Source: Ctena decussata (Eukaryota; Mollusca; Bivalvia; Lucinida; Lucinidae). From it: a DNA stretch of 64,000 nucleotides. The position numbers and the translations under genes were made by a program. The stretch covers positions 15,363,001 to 15,427,000 of the forward strand of contig OZ022502.1 in NCBI GenBank assembly GCA_963989385.1. Direction: 5' to 3'. The notes below the pieces were generated by a model that had not been told where the DNA came from, made no database searches, and saw only the letters and a list, made by a program, of their open reading frames with translations. Below are positions 33,101 to 38,481 of the stretch, piece after piece (within the stretch, counting starts at the first letter, position 1; the number at the start of each line of letters is the position of its first letter).

Positions 33101-34778
33101 TACGGTGTATGGTTTATGACTGTAGACTTAGGATTCGGGTACTTTGACAATTCTATCTTTAATGAGATTATTCAATAACAGCTTCCATAGTTTCATAAGT
33201 AACTTGATCTTAGAATCGGAAGTTAAATATTTTATAACATTTCCAGGTCTTTCAGTGATGATGAAACTTTCACCAAGTGTTTTGATGGTTTCAAATGAAA
33301 TCAAAACATGCACTACCAACTGAGAAAGACCAAAACTTAGATTAAAATCCCCTTCCTGAGATACATTCTTGGTATCAAATCATGACTTAAAAAATGTGCT
33401 TTTGTTTCTAAAATTACACAAATATGTAAATCATTCAACTACACATTTTAGATTAGGGTGTTGGGAGGAGTAAGGGATTTAAGTTCATTCTTTCTGAAAT
33501 ATTGTCGTTGCCCCTTATTAGAACAGCTCCTCACTTCTCATTATAACATGTATTAGATTAAAAGATGTTGGGTTTTCCCTGCCAGAACAATCACAAATAT
33601 CTCGTATAAAATGGATCTGGATTTTGGGATTGTTTTGGGAGAGAAAAATTCATCTTGTAGCAGAATAACACAAGATAGACAGTCATTCTAGCAGGGTAAA
33701 TAGTCTACCTTTTAGCTGTATAGCTATGGCGTGTTAGCTTTGAATTACCAGATCTGCATTTTCAGTGGCTTGTCCATCAGATACATAGACATGGCAGATG
33801 CATTGTAATAAACAAGTGATGCTTACCACATGCGAGCACCTGATCACATTTCCTTTTTCAATTTTGGGGGTTCATGTCTGTGTAGCAAAATATTTTGGAT
33901 TTGTTGATGTGTACTGTATTAATCCTATCCAATACCCGGTGGCATTGCATTTTGGGAAAGGGGGCATTATTTAGGGCCTAAAGTGTAGTAAATCGGCCAC
34001 TGCCAAAAAACCTCTAATAAGCTATAGAAAGGTGATGGAAATACTTTCAGAGGAGTTAGCTACTATTTCTCCTTCCTTCTCAATAGGTGTCAACTCTTAA
34101 AGGAAAGAATTTGCTCCTCTAGGAGCAAACTCTTTCTTTTAAGAGTAGACCCCATGTCAGTGTGCTACCTTATCCAGAGAAGCTAACAGGAAGTCGTGCA
34201 AGTTGATATATAAGATTATTTTCGGAAAAGAGGCAGGGGCGTTTATTTGAGCAGGGGCGTTTATTAGGATTAATAGGGTATTTGGTTTATGACTGTAGAC
34301 TTAGGATTTGGGTACATGTACTTTGAAAATTCTCATCTTTAATGAGATTATTCAATAACAGCTTCCATAGTTTCATGAGTAACTTGATCTTAGAATTGGA
34401 AGTTAAATATTTTATAACATTTCCAGGTCTTTCAGTGATGATGAAACTTTCACCAAGTGTTTTGATGGTTTCAAATGAAATCAAAACATGCACTACCAAC
34501 TGAGAAAGACCAAAACTTAGATTAAAATCCCTTCTTGGTATCAAATCGGGACTTAAAATTTGTTTCTAAAATTGCCACAAATATGTAAATCAGTCTGAGT
34601 TATTCAACTACAAGTTTTGGAAGGAAACACCTGGACATATGACTGAATACATACATTCAAGTGTAGTAAATCAGCTTCACTTCTAATTTTTCAGAGACTG
34701 AAGGTGAAGGCCCGGGAGAACGTAGCCCCCAAAATTGCACAGTACCAGAAGATAATAGAAGGTTATGGATATCAGTGA
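2472..34778 (+). CDS. RPL13A: RPL13A (uL13), 60S ribosomal protein L13A, spliced, exon 1 not found
   Basis: Structural protein of the large cytosolic ribosomal subunit. Six coding exons join in frame: 2472-2544, 4333-4398, 8220-8321, 11705-11850, 13360-13482, 34695-34778, all bordered by AG and GT. They sum to 594 nt, or 197 residues plus stop, so only about 5-8 N-terminal residues are missing relative to the roughly 203-residue animal protein. Recognisable blocks in order are [78 protein letters not shown] and AHEVGWKYQ. The first coding exon (start codon plus a few codons, phase 0 end) could not be placed and may lie left of the window or be a tiny exon before 2472. Introns are packed with transposons; the last one is about 21.2 kb and hosts SNORD33 copies, the same host-guest pairing known in vertebrates. 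Confidence 0.96.
2576..2778. mobile_element. CAGAGCTCTAG foldback MITE, copy A
   Basis: Ends CAGAGTCCTAGATAAGAGG and CCTCTTATCTAGAGCTCTG, flanked by GTAGT on both sides. The centre is a perfect palindrome GACCCCTCATCTGAACCGTC / GACGGTTCAGATGAGGGGTC. About 200 bp in RPL13A intron 2. Confidence 0.85.
2933..3121. mobile_element. CAGAGCTC foldback MITE, copy B
   Basis: Starts CAGAGCTCCGAATAAG, with central hairpin AGAACTGTCTCGCAGACAGTTCT and GTGACCCCTCA/TGAGGGGTCAC. The right terminus is eroded and abuts a second repeat. Confidence 0.75.
3117..3298. repeat. Dispersed repeat with CAGCCTAGAG / CTCTAGGCTG ends
   Basis: About 180 bp with inverted ends; a second copy is at 47454-47645. Shared interior: GCTGGCTGACTT, CCCTRTTTTGAGCTGA, GAAAGCTCTAGGCTGACACC. 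Probably a MITE; no clear target duplication. Confidence 0.7.
3418..3622. mobile_element. CAGAGCTC foldback MITE, copy C
   Basis: Starts CAGAGCTCCAGATAAG. Central hairpin TTAGAACCGTC/GACGGTTCTAA with a short loop. The right end is degenerate (CAAGCGCTG). Confidence 0.75.
4100..4303. mobile_element. Palindromic MITE of the GGCATGT...ACATGCC family, degenerate copy
   Basis: Contains CAGAGTCTTTGCTGTCAGCA and inverse arms ending GCTTACATGCCACTTTTTTG. Same family as 13501-13741, 40674-40877 and 43781-44019. Just before RPL13A exon 3. Confidence 0.65.
4333..4398 (+). CDS. RPL13A: RPL13A exon (third coding exon)
   Basis: The exon starts after TTTTAG and ends before GTAAGT. It encodes [21 protein letters not shown] plus one base; the glycine codon is completed from the preceding exon. 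The motif [15 protein letters not shown] is a hallmark of uL13. It is too short to show up as an open frame on its own. Confidence 0.95.
4969..5167. mobile_element. Snap-back MITE with about 95-bp arms
   Basis: The centre at about 5071 joins ATTTGCTCTGGAGGAACAGT with its exact inverse; outer arms GACTTAAGTGTTTGCTGTGC and CATAGCAACCACTTAAG pair with mismatches. In RPL13A intron 3. Confidence 0.78.
5176..5391. mobile_element. CAGAGCTC foldback MITE, copy D
   Basis: Starts CAGAGCTCCAGATAAGAGG. Central arms AGAACTGTCTTGGTGAGACAGTTCT. Right end CTTGTCTGAAGCTTTG is diverged. In RPL13A intron 3. Confidence 0.75.
5766..8151 (+). mobile_element. Helentron/HINE-like element, family 8, copy 1
   Basis: In RPL13A intron 3. 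The head is a T-run plus AGCTCACCTGAGCCAGCGG with a foldback to GCTCCGGGGGAGCT, followed by a GTCC/GTCGTCC microsatellite. The body is about five diverged units of roughly 440 bp, each with GGTCAAGGTCATTC and TTTGACCTTTGACCC. The tail has GCTCAGGTGAGC, the inverse of the head, then hairpin AGGGCC/GGCCCT and CTTGTT. Apparent reading frames inside are periodic and not genes. Confidence 0.8.
8220..8321 (+). CDS. RPL13A: RPL13A exon (fourth coding exon)
   Basis: The exon follows TTTTTTCAG and precedes GTAAAT. It encodes [18 protein letters not shown] then [16 protein letters not shown] and one base of the next glycine. The leucine codon is split with the preceding exon. A Helentron-like element ends about 70 bp upstream, and an inverted copy of the same family lies about 0.9 kb downstream. 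Confidence 0.96.
8452..8472 (+). repeat. G homopolymer, about 21 G
   Basis: Uninterrupted G run 130 bp after RPL13A exon 4. It could form a G-quadruplex in the pre-mRNA; its length may also be an assembly uncertainty. Confidence 0.85.
8690..8872. mobile_element. AAGGTG-type MITE with AGGAGCAAATTC palindrome
   Basis: Contains GGAGCAAATTCTTTCCTTTA and GAGTTGACCCCTGTTAAGAG, shared with copies near 16725-18255 (interrupted), 23990-24275, 32880-33000, 34045-34160 and 40198-40438. Right end CATTCACCTTAA. Confidence 0.62.
9246..11222 (-). mobile_element. Helentron/HINE-like element, family 8, copy 2 (inverted)
   Basis: In RPL13A intron 4, opposite orientation to the copy at 5766-8151. On + it begins with the tail hairpin GAGGGCCATGAGGCCCTG and ends with (GGAC)n, the head foldback and GGTGAGCTAAAAA. 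The internal 440-bp units align in reverse to the other copy, making a long inverted pair around exon 4. Confidence 0.8.
11464..11690 (+). repeat. Diverged tandem duplication, about 112 bp unit
   Basis: Two units beginning GAACTTAAGTTATCTAGTGA and GAACTGAAGTTTTCTGATGA, each with AAGACACTTTGGACTTA. Ends just before RPL13A exon 5. The TGATGA in the second unit is not accompanied by a plausible box D and stem, so I do not call it a snoRNA. Confidence 0.7.
11705..11850 (+). CDS. RPL13A: RPL13A exon (fifth coding exon)
   Basis: The exon follows TTTACAG and precedes GTAAAC. It encodes 48 codons beginning [20 protein letters not shown] and continuing through [20 protein letters not shown] to LRLNPCRK, the most conserved central part of uL13. 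It ends in phase 0. Confidence 0.97.
11851..12880 (+). other. RPL13A intron 5, no recognised feature
   Basis: AT-rich sequence with short inverted repeats (for example near 12505-12550). No snoRNA with convincing boxes and stem, no open frame with known motifs. Confidence 0.6.
12880..13320. mobile_element. Tigger/pogo-like MITE remnant with an internal insertion
   Basis: Text such as TTTGAGATATCAGTAGTTTC and CCAAAGTAAATTTTCAGGGACAG matches the MITEs at 37902-38114 and 50520-50724. The phrase TTTCAGGGACAGA occurs twice (about 12989 and 13239), bracketing about 250 bp of other sequence, which suggests an insertion with a duplication of that length. Right end GAGTTAACTG. Confidence 0.5.
13360..13482 (+). 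CDS. RPL13A: RPL13A exon (sixth coding exon)
   Basis: The exon follows TTTGCAG and precedes GTAAGT, and gives exactly 41 codons. It starts [20 protein letters not shown] and ends in a lysine-rich stretch ([17 protein letters not shown]), as in other uL13 proteins. The block AHEVGWKYQ is diagnostic. Confidence 0.97.
13501..13741. mobile_element. Palindromic MITE, TGAGCYGCGACA ends
   Basis: Ends TGAGCTGTGACACTAC and GTTGTGTCGTGGCTCA. Next inward are CAACAGGGTGGCATGTG and CACATGCCACTTTGTTTG. The middle is a long imperfect palindrome around GTCTTTGCTGTC. In RPL13A intron 6, directly after exon 6. Confidence 0.78.
13926..14009 (+). ncRNA. SNORD33: SNORD33 (U33) C/D box snoRNA, copy 1
   Basis: Intronic 2'-O-methylation guide. 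A 7-bp terminal stem GTCTTTC/GAAAGAC encloses box C ATGATGA (13934-13940) and box D CTGA (13999-14002). The bases before box D, ACATGCACTACCAA, can pair with the universally conserved 18S stretch containing GGTGGTGCATG, with one G:U wobble; the box D+5 rule points at the U in UGGUGGUGCAUG. Human SNORD33 carries nearly the same guide and also sits in an RPL13A intron. An internal TGATGG can serve as C'. Same strand as the host gene. Confidence 0.9.
14170..14350. mobile_element. CAGAG foldback MITE, copy E, lacking one central arm
   Basis: Very close to 2576-2778 in both flanks of the hairpin, but the text jumps from CTGAACCGTCTCG to TCTTAACATATGG, so the right arm of the palindrome is missing. 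In RPL13A intron 6. Confidence 0.75.
14573..15507 (+). mobile_element. Helentron/HINE-like element, family 2
   Basis: Head ATCCCCTCACACCATGAAG folds with TGGTGAGGGGAT, followed by a TACG microsatellite. The body has five to six units of about 145 bp, each carrying CCAAGGTCAAGGTCACTG. Near the end, GTGTGAGGGGAT repeats the head in inverse, then hairpin ATCACC/GATG and CCTTGTTT. Located in RPL13A intron 6. Confidence 0.78.
15646..15813 (+). mobile_element. Short Helentron/HINE-like element, family 9, no tandem core
   Basis: Only about 168 bp. Head TTAGCTCGCCTGAACGAAAG folds with TTCAGG. Near the end, CAGGTGAGCT is the inverse of the head, followed by hairpin CCTGTATACGGACAGG and TCTTGTTT. It lacks GTCC repeats and tandem units, so it shows the minimal terminal set of this superfamily. 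Confidence 0.7.
16033..16116 (+). ncRNA. SNORD33: SNORD33 C/D box snoRNA, copy 2
   Basis: Stem GTCTTTC/GAAAGAC, box C GTGATGA (16041-16047), box D CTGA (16106-16109), with a guide identical to copy 1. One internal substitution (ATGGCTTC instead of ATGGTTTC) lies outside the guide. It lies 2.1 kb downstream of copy 1 in the same intron. Confidence 0.9.
16220..16417 (+). mobile_element. tRNA-derived SINE, family S1
   Basis: The head reads GCCCGGTAGCTCAGTGGGCT (A box) and GGGTTCGGGCCCCG (B box). The body ends GACATAAAATCGCAAGTC with a CATC repeat tail. A 13-bp target duplication CCATCAGTCTTTC is at 16207-16219 and 16418-16430. In RPL13A intron 6 between two SNORD33 copies. Confidence 0.88.
16531..16616 (+). 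ncRNA. SNORD33: SNORD33 C/D box snoRNA, copy 3 (most diverged)
   Basis: Box C ATGATGA (16540-16546), box D CTGA (16605-16608), guide unchanged. The terminal stem is GGTCTTTT with AAAAGACC, so the C-G pair of the other copies has become T-A on both sides, a compensatory change. The 5' half also differs (ATAGAACCTACACC). A SINE separates it from copy 2. Confidence 0.87.
16797..18097 (+). mobile_element. Helentron/HINE-like element, family 3
   Basis: Head TTATACCCCGCCACACTTTA folds with TAGTGGCGGG. Ten or so GTCC repeats follow (about 16843-16881), then about six units of roughly 165 bp with CTTCACAGATATGTTTCACA. The tail GTGGCGGGGTAT is the inverse of the head, followed by a GCAGTGCCTGC-type hairpin and TTTTATT. 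It sits inside an AAGGTG-type MITE (flanks about 16725 and 18255). Confidence 0.78.
18435..19118. repeat. Foldback element with 50-bp inverted ends, interrupted
   Basis: The left end CCTGAGGTTATAAAACTTTT continues as TGCTCAACTCAGCTGAGCAT and is matched inversely at 19070-19118. The interior has a second TGCTCAACTCAGCTGAG hairpin repeat. The MITE 18765-19054 is inserted in it. Confidence 0.72.
18765..19054. mobile_element. CAGTGTTCTCCCC MITE, short copy
   Basis: Starts CAGTGTTCTCCCCAGAAATT and ends near GGGAGATCCCTG. TTAGTA is present on both sides as a likely target duplication. Subterminal AAGGCATGTCGC and GCGACATGCCTT are inverted. Nested inside the foldback 18435-19118. Confidence 0.72.
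19505..19590 (+). ncRNA. SNORD33: SNORD33 C/D box snoRNA, copy 4
   Basis: Stem GGTCTTTT with GAAAGACC (one T-G pair), box C ATGATGA (19514-19520), box D CTGA (19579-19582), same guide. The 5' part resembles copy 3 while the 3' half and downstream flank match copies 5 and 6, suggesting a recombination breakpoint inside the gene. Confidence 0.9.
19744..20249 (+). repeat. Left terminal inverted repeat of the 8.9-kb transposon
   Basis: About 505 bp, matched in reverse complement by 28117-28624 with few mismatches and small indels. It contains two nearby copies of TTTACGACCATCT. Identity ends abruptly after CGACAAAAA. Confidence 0.88.
21228..22479 (+). mobile_element. Helentron/HINE-like element, family 4
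   Basis: Nested in the 8.9-kb transposon. Head ATGCCCCCGAAGGAACTTCG is a hairpin, followed by GTCCGTCC repeats and about six units of roughly 180 bp with CAAGGTCAAGGTC and GGGTCAGAGGTCA. The tail CCTTCGGGGGCAT is the exact inverse of the head, then hairpin TGTTACATACTGTAACA and TTTCTTGTT. Confidence 0.8.
23123..23159 (+). repeat. (CT)n microsatellite
   Basis: Uninterrupted TC/CT dinucleotides for about 37 bp within the 8.9-kb transposon. A (GA) tract at 20679-20701 lies in the same element. Confidence 0.95.
23990..24275. mobile_element. AAGGTG-type MITE inside the 8.9-kb transposon
   Basis: Starts TTAAGGTGGTTATCACTACT, central GAAGGGAAGTTTGCTCATAAGG with an inverse arm, and ends near CCATTCATCTTGAAAGG. 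Confidence 0.62.
24444..27082 (+). mobile_element. Helentron/HINE-like element, family 1, copy A
   Basis: Nested in the 8.9-kb transposon. Head TTAGCTCGCCTGAGCACG folds with GTGCTCAGGGTGAGC. A GTCCG/GGACG palindromic microsatellite follows, then about 16 units of roughly 146 bp that alternate between two subtypes (TTCATCCAAAGTTCATG versus TTGATCCAATCTTTATG). Each unit has AGGTCACTAGGTCA. The tail GCTCAGGTGAGC is followed by hairpin AGGGCC/GGCCCT and CTTGTT. Confidence 0.82.
27149..27186 (+). repeat. (GT)n followed by G run
   Basis: About 19 bp of GT dinucleotides then about 19 G. Another G run of 14 lies at 23404-23417. Confidence 0.93.
28117..28624 (-). repeat. Right terminal inverted repeat of the 8.9-kb transposon
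   Basis: Reverse complement of the left terminus. The high similarity of the two arms implies a fairly young insertion or gene conversion between arms. Confidence 0.88.
29011..32680 (+). mobile_element. Helentron/HINE-like element, family 5, copy A (interrupted)
   Basis: Head TATACGCCCGTTTTCG folds with AAAAACGGACGTAT, followed by GTCC repeats. Its units contain TGGGATATCTTCATGAAA-like text. The tail AAACGGGCGTAT is the inverse of the head, then GCGCCGCTTGCGAAGC hairpin and CCTTGT. The sister tandem unit at 33841-33870 has the uninterrupted site TTTCCTTTTTCAATTTTGG. A family-1 element (29404-32043) is nested in it. Confidence 0.85.
29404..32043 (+). mobile_element. Helentron/HINE-like element, family 1, copy B
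   Basis: Near-identical architecture and tail to 24444-27082, 2.64 kb. Inserted inside another element (29011-32680). The interrupted host sequence CTATTTT/GTGTATA is found uninterrupted in the related element near 35675-35695, showing insertion within a T-run without target duplication. Confidence 0.84.
33246..33331 (+). ncRNA. SNORD33: SNORD33 C/D box snoRNA, copy 5
   Basis: Eight-bp stem GGTCTTTC/GAAAGACC, box C GTGATGA (33255-33261), box D CTGA (33320-33323), same guide. It lies at the junction of two 1.18-kb tandem units and appears identical to copy 6 over its length. Confidence 0.9.
33246..34425 (+). repeat. 1.18-kb tandem unit carrying SNORD33 (uninterrupted copy)
   Basis: The 1,180 bp from SNORD33 copy 5 to copy 6 are near-identical in order and sequence to the pieces 19505-19743, 28625-29010 and 32681-33245. 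Those pieces sum to about 1.19 kb after removing two transposon insertions. The unit holds a foldback repeat near 33555-33665, a second near 34033-34165, and AT-rich filler. Confidence 0.9.
34426..34511 (+). ncRNA. SNORD33: SNORD33 C/D box snoRNA, copy 6
   Basis: Same sequence as copy 5 including stem, box C GTGATGA (34435-34441) and box D CTGA (34500-34503). It lies about 180 bp before the last RPL13A exon. Its downstream flank matches those of copies 4 and 5 for roughly 100 bp, then diverges. Confidence 0.9.
34695..34778 (+). CDS. RPL13A: RPL13A last coding exon with stop
   Basis: The exon follows TTTTTCAG and encodes [20 protein letters not shown] then IEGYGYQ and TGA. KARENVA and the C-terminal YGY match invertebrate uL13 tails. 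It lies 21.2 kb after the previous exon, directly after the last SNORD33 copy and its flank. Confidence 0.95.
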   Translation, partial: RLKVKARENVAPKIAQYQKIIEGYGYQ

Positions 34779-34803
34779 TGTGATATTGACGGTTAGAAAG
34801 GGA

Positions 34804-34809
34804 AATAAA
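34804..34809 (+). promoter_or_regulatory. RPL13A: Poly(A) signal AATAAA of RPL13A
   Basis: A canonical AATAAA lies 25 bp after the stop codon, followed by TTTG/TTGCTT-rich sequence. This implies a very short 3' UTR, usual for ribosomal protein genes. The cleavage site is inferred near 34825-34835. Confidence 0.8.
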
Positions 34810-34944
34810 GTCCTTCACAAAGAAATTCAGTTTGCTTAGTTGCTTTCAGAACCTGATTAGGACATGCAGTGAAAATGCCCTATTCTGCATGGTCTACCAG
34901 TTCAGTGTCATTTTTCCATACGACAGAAAAACAGCTGCTCTCAT

Positions 34945-35299
34945 TACCATAAAAATTCAAGGTATTGGGACAGATAGGTCAAAGCAAACAGTGCAGCCCC
35001 AGATTTGACTGCTCCTGATAGGGTCTTCACTGTTCGCCATTCATTCTGTATATTTTAGATGCATTATTGCATTTAACCAAAATGTTCCATATTCAGGGGA
35101 GCGGCTGTAGTGTAGTGGATAACACTCCGGACTACCAATCCAGGGGTCGCAAGATCGATCCCCCGCTCCTCCGGTCTTTCGGATGAGACTTTAAACCGAG
35201 GTCCCGTCTCCATATGACCTCGCTGTTGGTGGGACGTTAAACCCGAGTTCACTCACTCCATATTCAGGACAATTATGGTAATTATTTTAGGGGGCCCAA
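34945..35299. mobile_element. Palindromic MITE of the GCAAACAGTG family, interrupted by a SINE
   Basis: TATTGGGACAGATAGGTC and CAAACAGTGCAG at left; after the SINE the sequence resumes GACAATTATGGTAATTATTT and GGCCCAATTTTTA. Same family as 41020-41224, 49976-50191, 50737-50905, 51359-51555 and 61688-61920. Confidence 0.65.
35098..35256 (+). mobile_element. tRNA-derived SINE, family S2
   Basis: Head GAGCGGCTGTAGTGTAGTGG (A box) and GATCGATCCCCCGCTCC (B box). A shared core GGATGAGACTTTAAACCGAG follows and the tail is ACTCACTC. 12-bp target duplication TCCATATTCAGG at 35086-35097 and 35257-35268. It interrupts an older palindromic MITE (about 34945-35299). Confidence 0.88.
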
Positions 35300-35303
35300 T
35301 TTT

Positions 35304-36719
35304 TATACGCCCGTTTTGAAAAAACGGACGTATTATGTCGTGGTGCTGTCCGTCCGTCCGTCCGTCAACATTCTTGTACACACCATAACTCAGTAACCAT
35401 TTGGGATATCTTCATGAAATTTGGTAGGCATATGTATTAGGGTGGGGGAACGTGTTGCGTACAAGAATGGTTGCTCCCCCTTTCTTACTTTTGAAGTTAT
35501 GCCCCTTTGATTAATTTTTTCCCTGTAAGTCTTGTACGCCCCATAACTAGATAACCGTTTGGGATATCTTTATAAAACTTCATAGCAATGTGTATGGAGT
35601 CCCAACGATGTGTAGCGTTTAAAAATGGCTGCTCTACCTTTCTTTGTCTTAGAGTTAATCCCGTTCATTAATCTTAATGGCTATTTTGTGTATATTACAA
35701 AAAATATATTTTCAGGAGAGGATAGTAGAACAAAAAATGGTTCATCTAGTATAATTAGGTTATTTCCCTTTCCCTTGTTCTACTTTGACAAGCAGCTTAA
35801 ACAACAGTATTTGAGGTGTTAAATATCTAAATAATGTTGCAGTCATTATACCCCTGCTTTGAAAAAGTGGGGGTATACAGGTTTACATCTGTCCGTCTGT
35901 CCTTCCATCTGTACGTCTGTCCTTCCGTCCCCTTTTAATCAAATTTTTCATCAAAGATTTCTTCACAACCATACAAGCTAGACTGGTCATATTTGGCATA
36001 AAGGTTGATGACGACATGTTGTACTGTGGGATTGAGAACCAGCCTTCTCCTGCATATTCTTCCCTGTATTTGTCCAATTTTCTTTCTTTCCATACTTTGA
36101 ATAATGAAATTTTACGTCAAAGATTTCTCTACAACCATGCAAGCTAGAGTGTCATATTTGGTATGCAGGTTGATGACGACATGTTGTATCGTGGGATTGA
36201 GAACCAGCCTTCTCCTGCTTATTCTTCCCTGTATTTGTCCAATATTCTTTCTTTCCATACCTTGAATAATAAATTTTTTCGTCAAAGATTTCTCCACAGC
36301 CTTGCAAGCTAGAGTAGTCATATTTGGTATGCAGGTTAATGATTACTTACTGTATCGTGGGATTGAGAACCAGCCTTCTCCTCTTTTTCTTCCCTGTATT
36401 TGTCCAATTTTCTCTCTCTCTTTACTTTGAATAATGTAATTTTTTGTAACAGATTTCACAGCAACCATTCATATTTGGTATACATGGTAACAATGATTTC
36501 TCTCTCTCTCTCTCTATGCTTTTTGTTACGAAAATAACACCATTTGATGTTAGCAGTTAAGCGGGGGCATAGTCGGATTCGCCAACAGTTCTACTTAATT
36601 ATAGAGTGGTTGCCTATGTTTGTCTGCCTGTGTATCCTTTTGTAAACAATTTTGTTCATTCTGCAACTCCTTTAGGACATTGAAACGGGCGTATTATGCG
36701 CCGCTTGCGAAGCCCTTGT
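35304..36719 (+). mobile_element. Helentron/HINE-like element, family 5, copy B (interrupted)
   Basis: Just downstream of RPL13A. Same head (ATACGCCCGTTTTGAAAAAA) and tail (CGCCGCTTGCGAAGCCCTTG) as 29011-32680, but shorter in the middle. A family-6 element (35847-36595) is inserted in it. Confidence 0.82.
35847..36595 (+). mobile_element. Helentron/HINE-like element, family 6
   Basis: Head TATACCCCTGCTTTG folds with AAAAAGTGGGGGTATA. A degenerate GTCC/GTCT tract follows, then four units of about 170 bp with GGGATTGAGAACCAGCC. Near the end, AAGCGGGGGCATA is the inverse of the head; the end is TTCTACT rather than CTTGTT. The empty site GTCATTAATTATAGAGTGG survives in the related element near 32550-32570. 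Confidence 0.78.
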
Positions 36720-36839
36720 TACGGTATATCAAAACACTGCTATATCAAAGTACCCTCCAGATAATGAGGGTTGATTGTATTTGAAGGTAATTACGATAAA
36801 AAAGCTATTATTGCTGCATGAAAACATGATCCCCAAATT

Positions 36840-37100
36840 GTCCAGGCCGGGTAGCACAATCGGTAGGGCACCTGACTCATGTCAGAGGTCTTGGGTTCGA
36901 TACCCGGTCTGGCCACATACTTTTGTTTCTCCTTCCGCTGATTCAAGAAGGGCAGTTGTCAGTTACTGGCGAAAGTATGTGCACTTAGTACTGGTTAACC
37001 GCTTAGGAGGTCTAAGCCTGCCCAGGAATAGTGTGGTTAGGTTAACTGACCGTCCCGACATGACCATGGTTGTTTACCGTGGACGTAAAGCAACAAATCA
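36840..37100 (+). mobile_element. tRNA-derived SINE, family S3, full length
   Basis: Head GGCCGGGTAGCACAATCGG and GGGTTCGATACCCGGTC with an apparent CAT anticodon position. The body has TTTCTCCTTCCGCTGATTCA and GACCGTCCCGACATGACC; the tail is CAACAAATCA. Target duplication ATGATCCCCAA(A)TT on both sides. Confidence 0.87.
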
Positions 37101-37901
37101 ATGATCCCCAATTACCACCTCCCTGAGCAGTACTGATTACTGTACACGTCTAAAAATATTAACCCTTCTCATGCTACGAAAGTAGCTGATCTGACCCTAA
37201 AAAGAGGGTACCCTTACCTTAGATGCCATAAATTCCACAAACTGTCACCGATATTGTTGAAAATTTCACCAACTTACGAGATGTAACACGCCATGTTTCA
37301 GGGATCAGACTGTCACGTGACGTCCAAATATGGTGGTCACGTGACTAACTGGTGTTCATTTAAGACACTTAAAAAAAAAAGTTAAAGATATTAGCCCCAA
37401 ATGTATGCTTCGTAGGAACAAAGCGATTGCTTCCCTGGGGGCCGGGATTATTGCTGAACATTTATCATTTGAAAAGTTTAGATGGATCAAGTCTTGTTTG
37501 AAGAAACTCTGGATCAAGCAAGTGAGGGTGTGACTAAAAAAAACTGATATTGATAAATCAGTTTCGATGTCTATATATCTACAATACCAGTGGTGTGGTT
37601 AAAAACTTGCTCTGTTAGAAAGCAGAATCCCTCCTTCGTAGGACCACCTCTACTGTTTTGGGTGTACTTGGTGTCTAGCCCGCCTGACAGGCTCACAAAG
37701 TGACCTACCCCCCAAAAACGTACATATAAGCGATTAGCATGAGAAGGGTTAACAGGAGAGCTGTTACAGCTGTAGATAATGTCCGTAAGTCTATATAAAA
37801 CTCACCATCATCAAAACTAGTAAATGGGTTAGGCATCACACACTGATGCCTTACCTGTTCATTAGTTTTGAGAGACGGACATAAAAAGTGTTCATTTAAA
37901 T

Positions 37902-38114
37902 AGTCAACTCTCGATATCTCGAACACTGATAGCTCAAATTATCCCTGATATCAAGGAATTTAGTTTAGGCATATTCCTAATTTTTATTTAAATTTTAACT
38001 TATGTTTATCTAAAACTACTTATATCTCAAAGTAAATTTTCTGGTCCCAGAAAATTTACTTTGAGATATCAGTAGTTTGGTATGAGATTCAACTGAGACA
38101 ACGAGAGTCGACTC
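37902..38114. mobile_element. Tigger/pogo-like MITE
   Basis: Left GTCAACTCTCGATATCTCGA, right GAGAGTCGACTC, with TA at both borders. The central palindrome TTTACTTTGAGATAT/AAGTAAATTTTCTGG is shared with 50520-50724. The CTCGATATCTCGAA terminus is typical of pogo/Tigger elements. Confidence 0.72.
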
Positions 38115-38284
38115 TATATTGAGCAGTGTACTGTTTTTCCTTATAATGCAGAAATATAGACAAGCAAATTTGATGAATTTGTATCCCTTCTTTGGAAAAA
38201 AAGAAGGGAGGATGCTCAATCCCAAAATGTATGTCCAAAATAAGAAATCCGCAGAAAGCACTAAAAACTCCCTTACACACCCTG

Positions 38285-38471
38285 TTTCTCCTTCCGCTGA
38301 TTCAAGAAGGGCAGTTGTCAGTTACTGGCGAAAGTATGTGCACTTAGTACTGGTTAACCGCTTAGGAGGTCTAAGCCTGCCCAGGAATAGTGTGGTTAGG
38401 TTAACTGACCGTCCCGACATGACCTTAGTTGTTTACCATGGACGTTAAGCATCAAATCAACCAACCAACCA
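38285..38471 (+). mobile_element. tRNA-derived SINE, family S3, 5'-truncated
   Basis: Starts inside the body at TTTCTCCTTCCGCTG and runs to a CCAA repeat tail. Direct repeat ACACACCCTG at 38275-38284 and 38472-38481. It lacks the tRNA head, as expected from incomplete reverse transcription. Confidence 0.85.
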
Positions 38472-38481
38472 ACACACCCTG

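Noticed and set aside
33128..34544. Minus-strand frames reading [20 protein letters not shown]
   Set aside because: These are the reverse complement of SNORD33 copies; the RNA explains their conservation.
36840..36916. tRNA gene with CAT anticodon
   Set aside because: The tRNA-like head is followed by a SINE body and tail and flanked by target duplications. Similar heads at 16220 and 35098 are SINEs as well.
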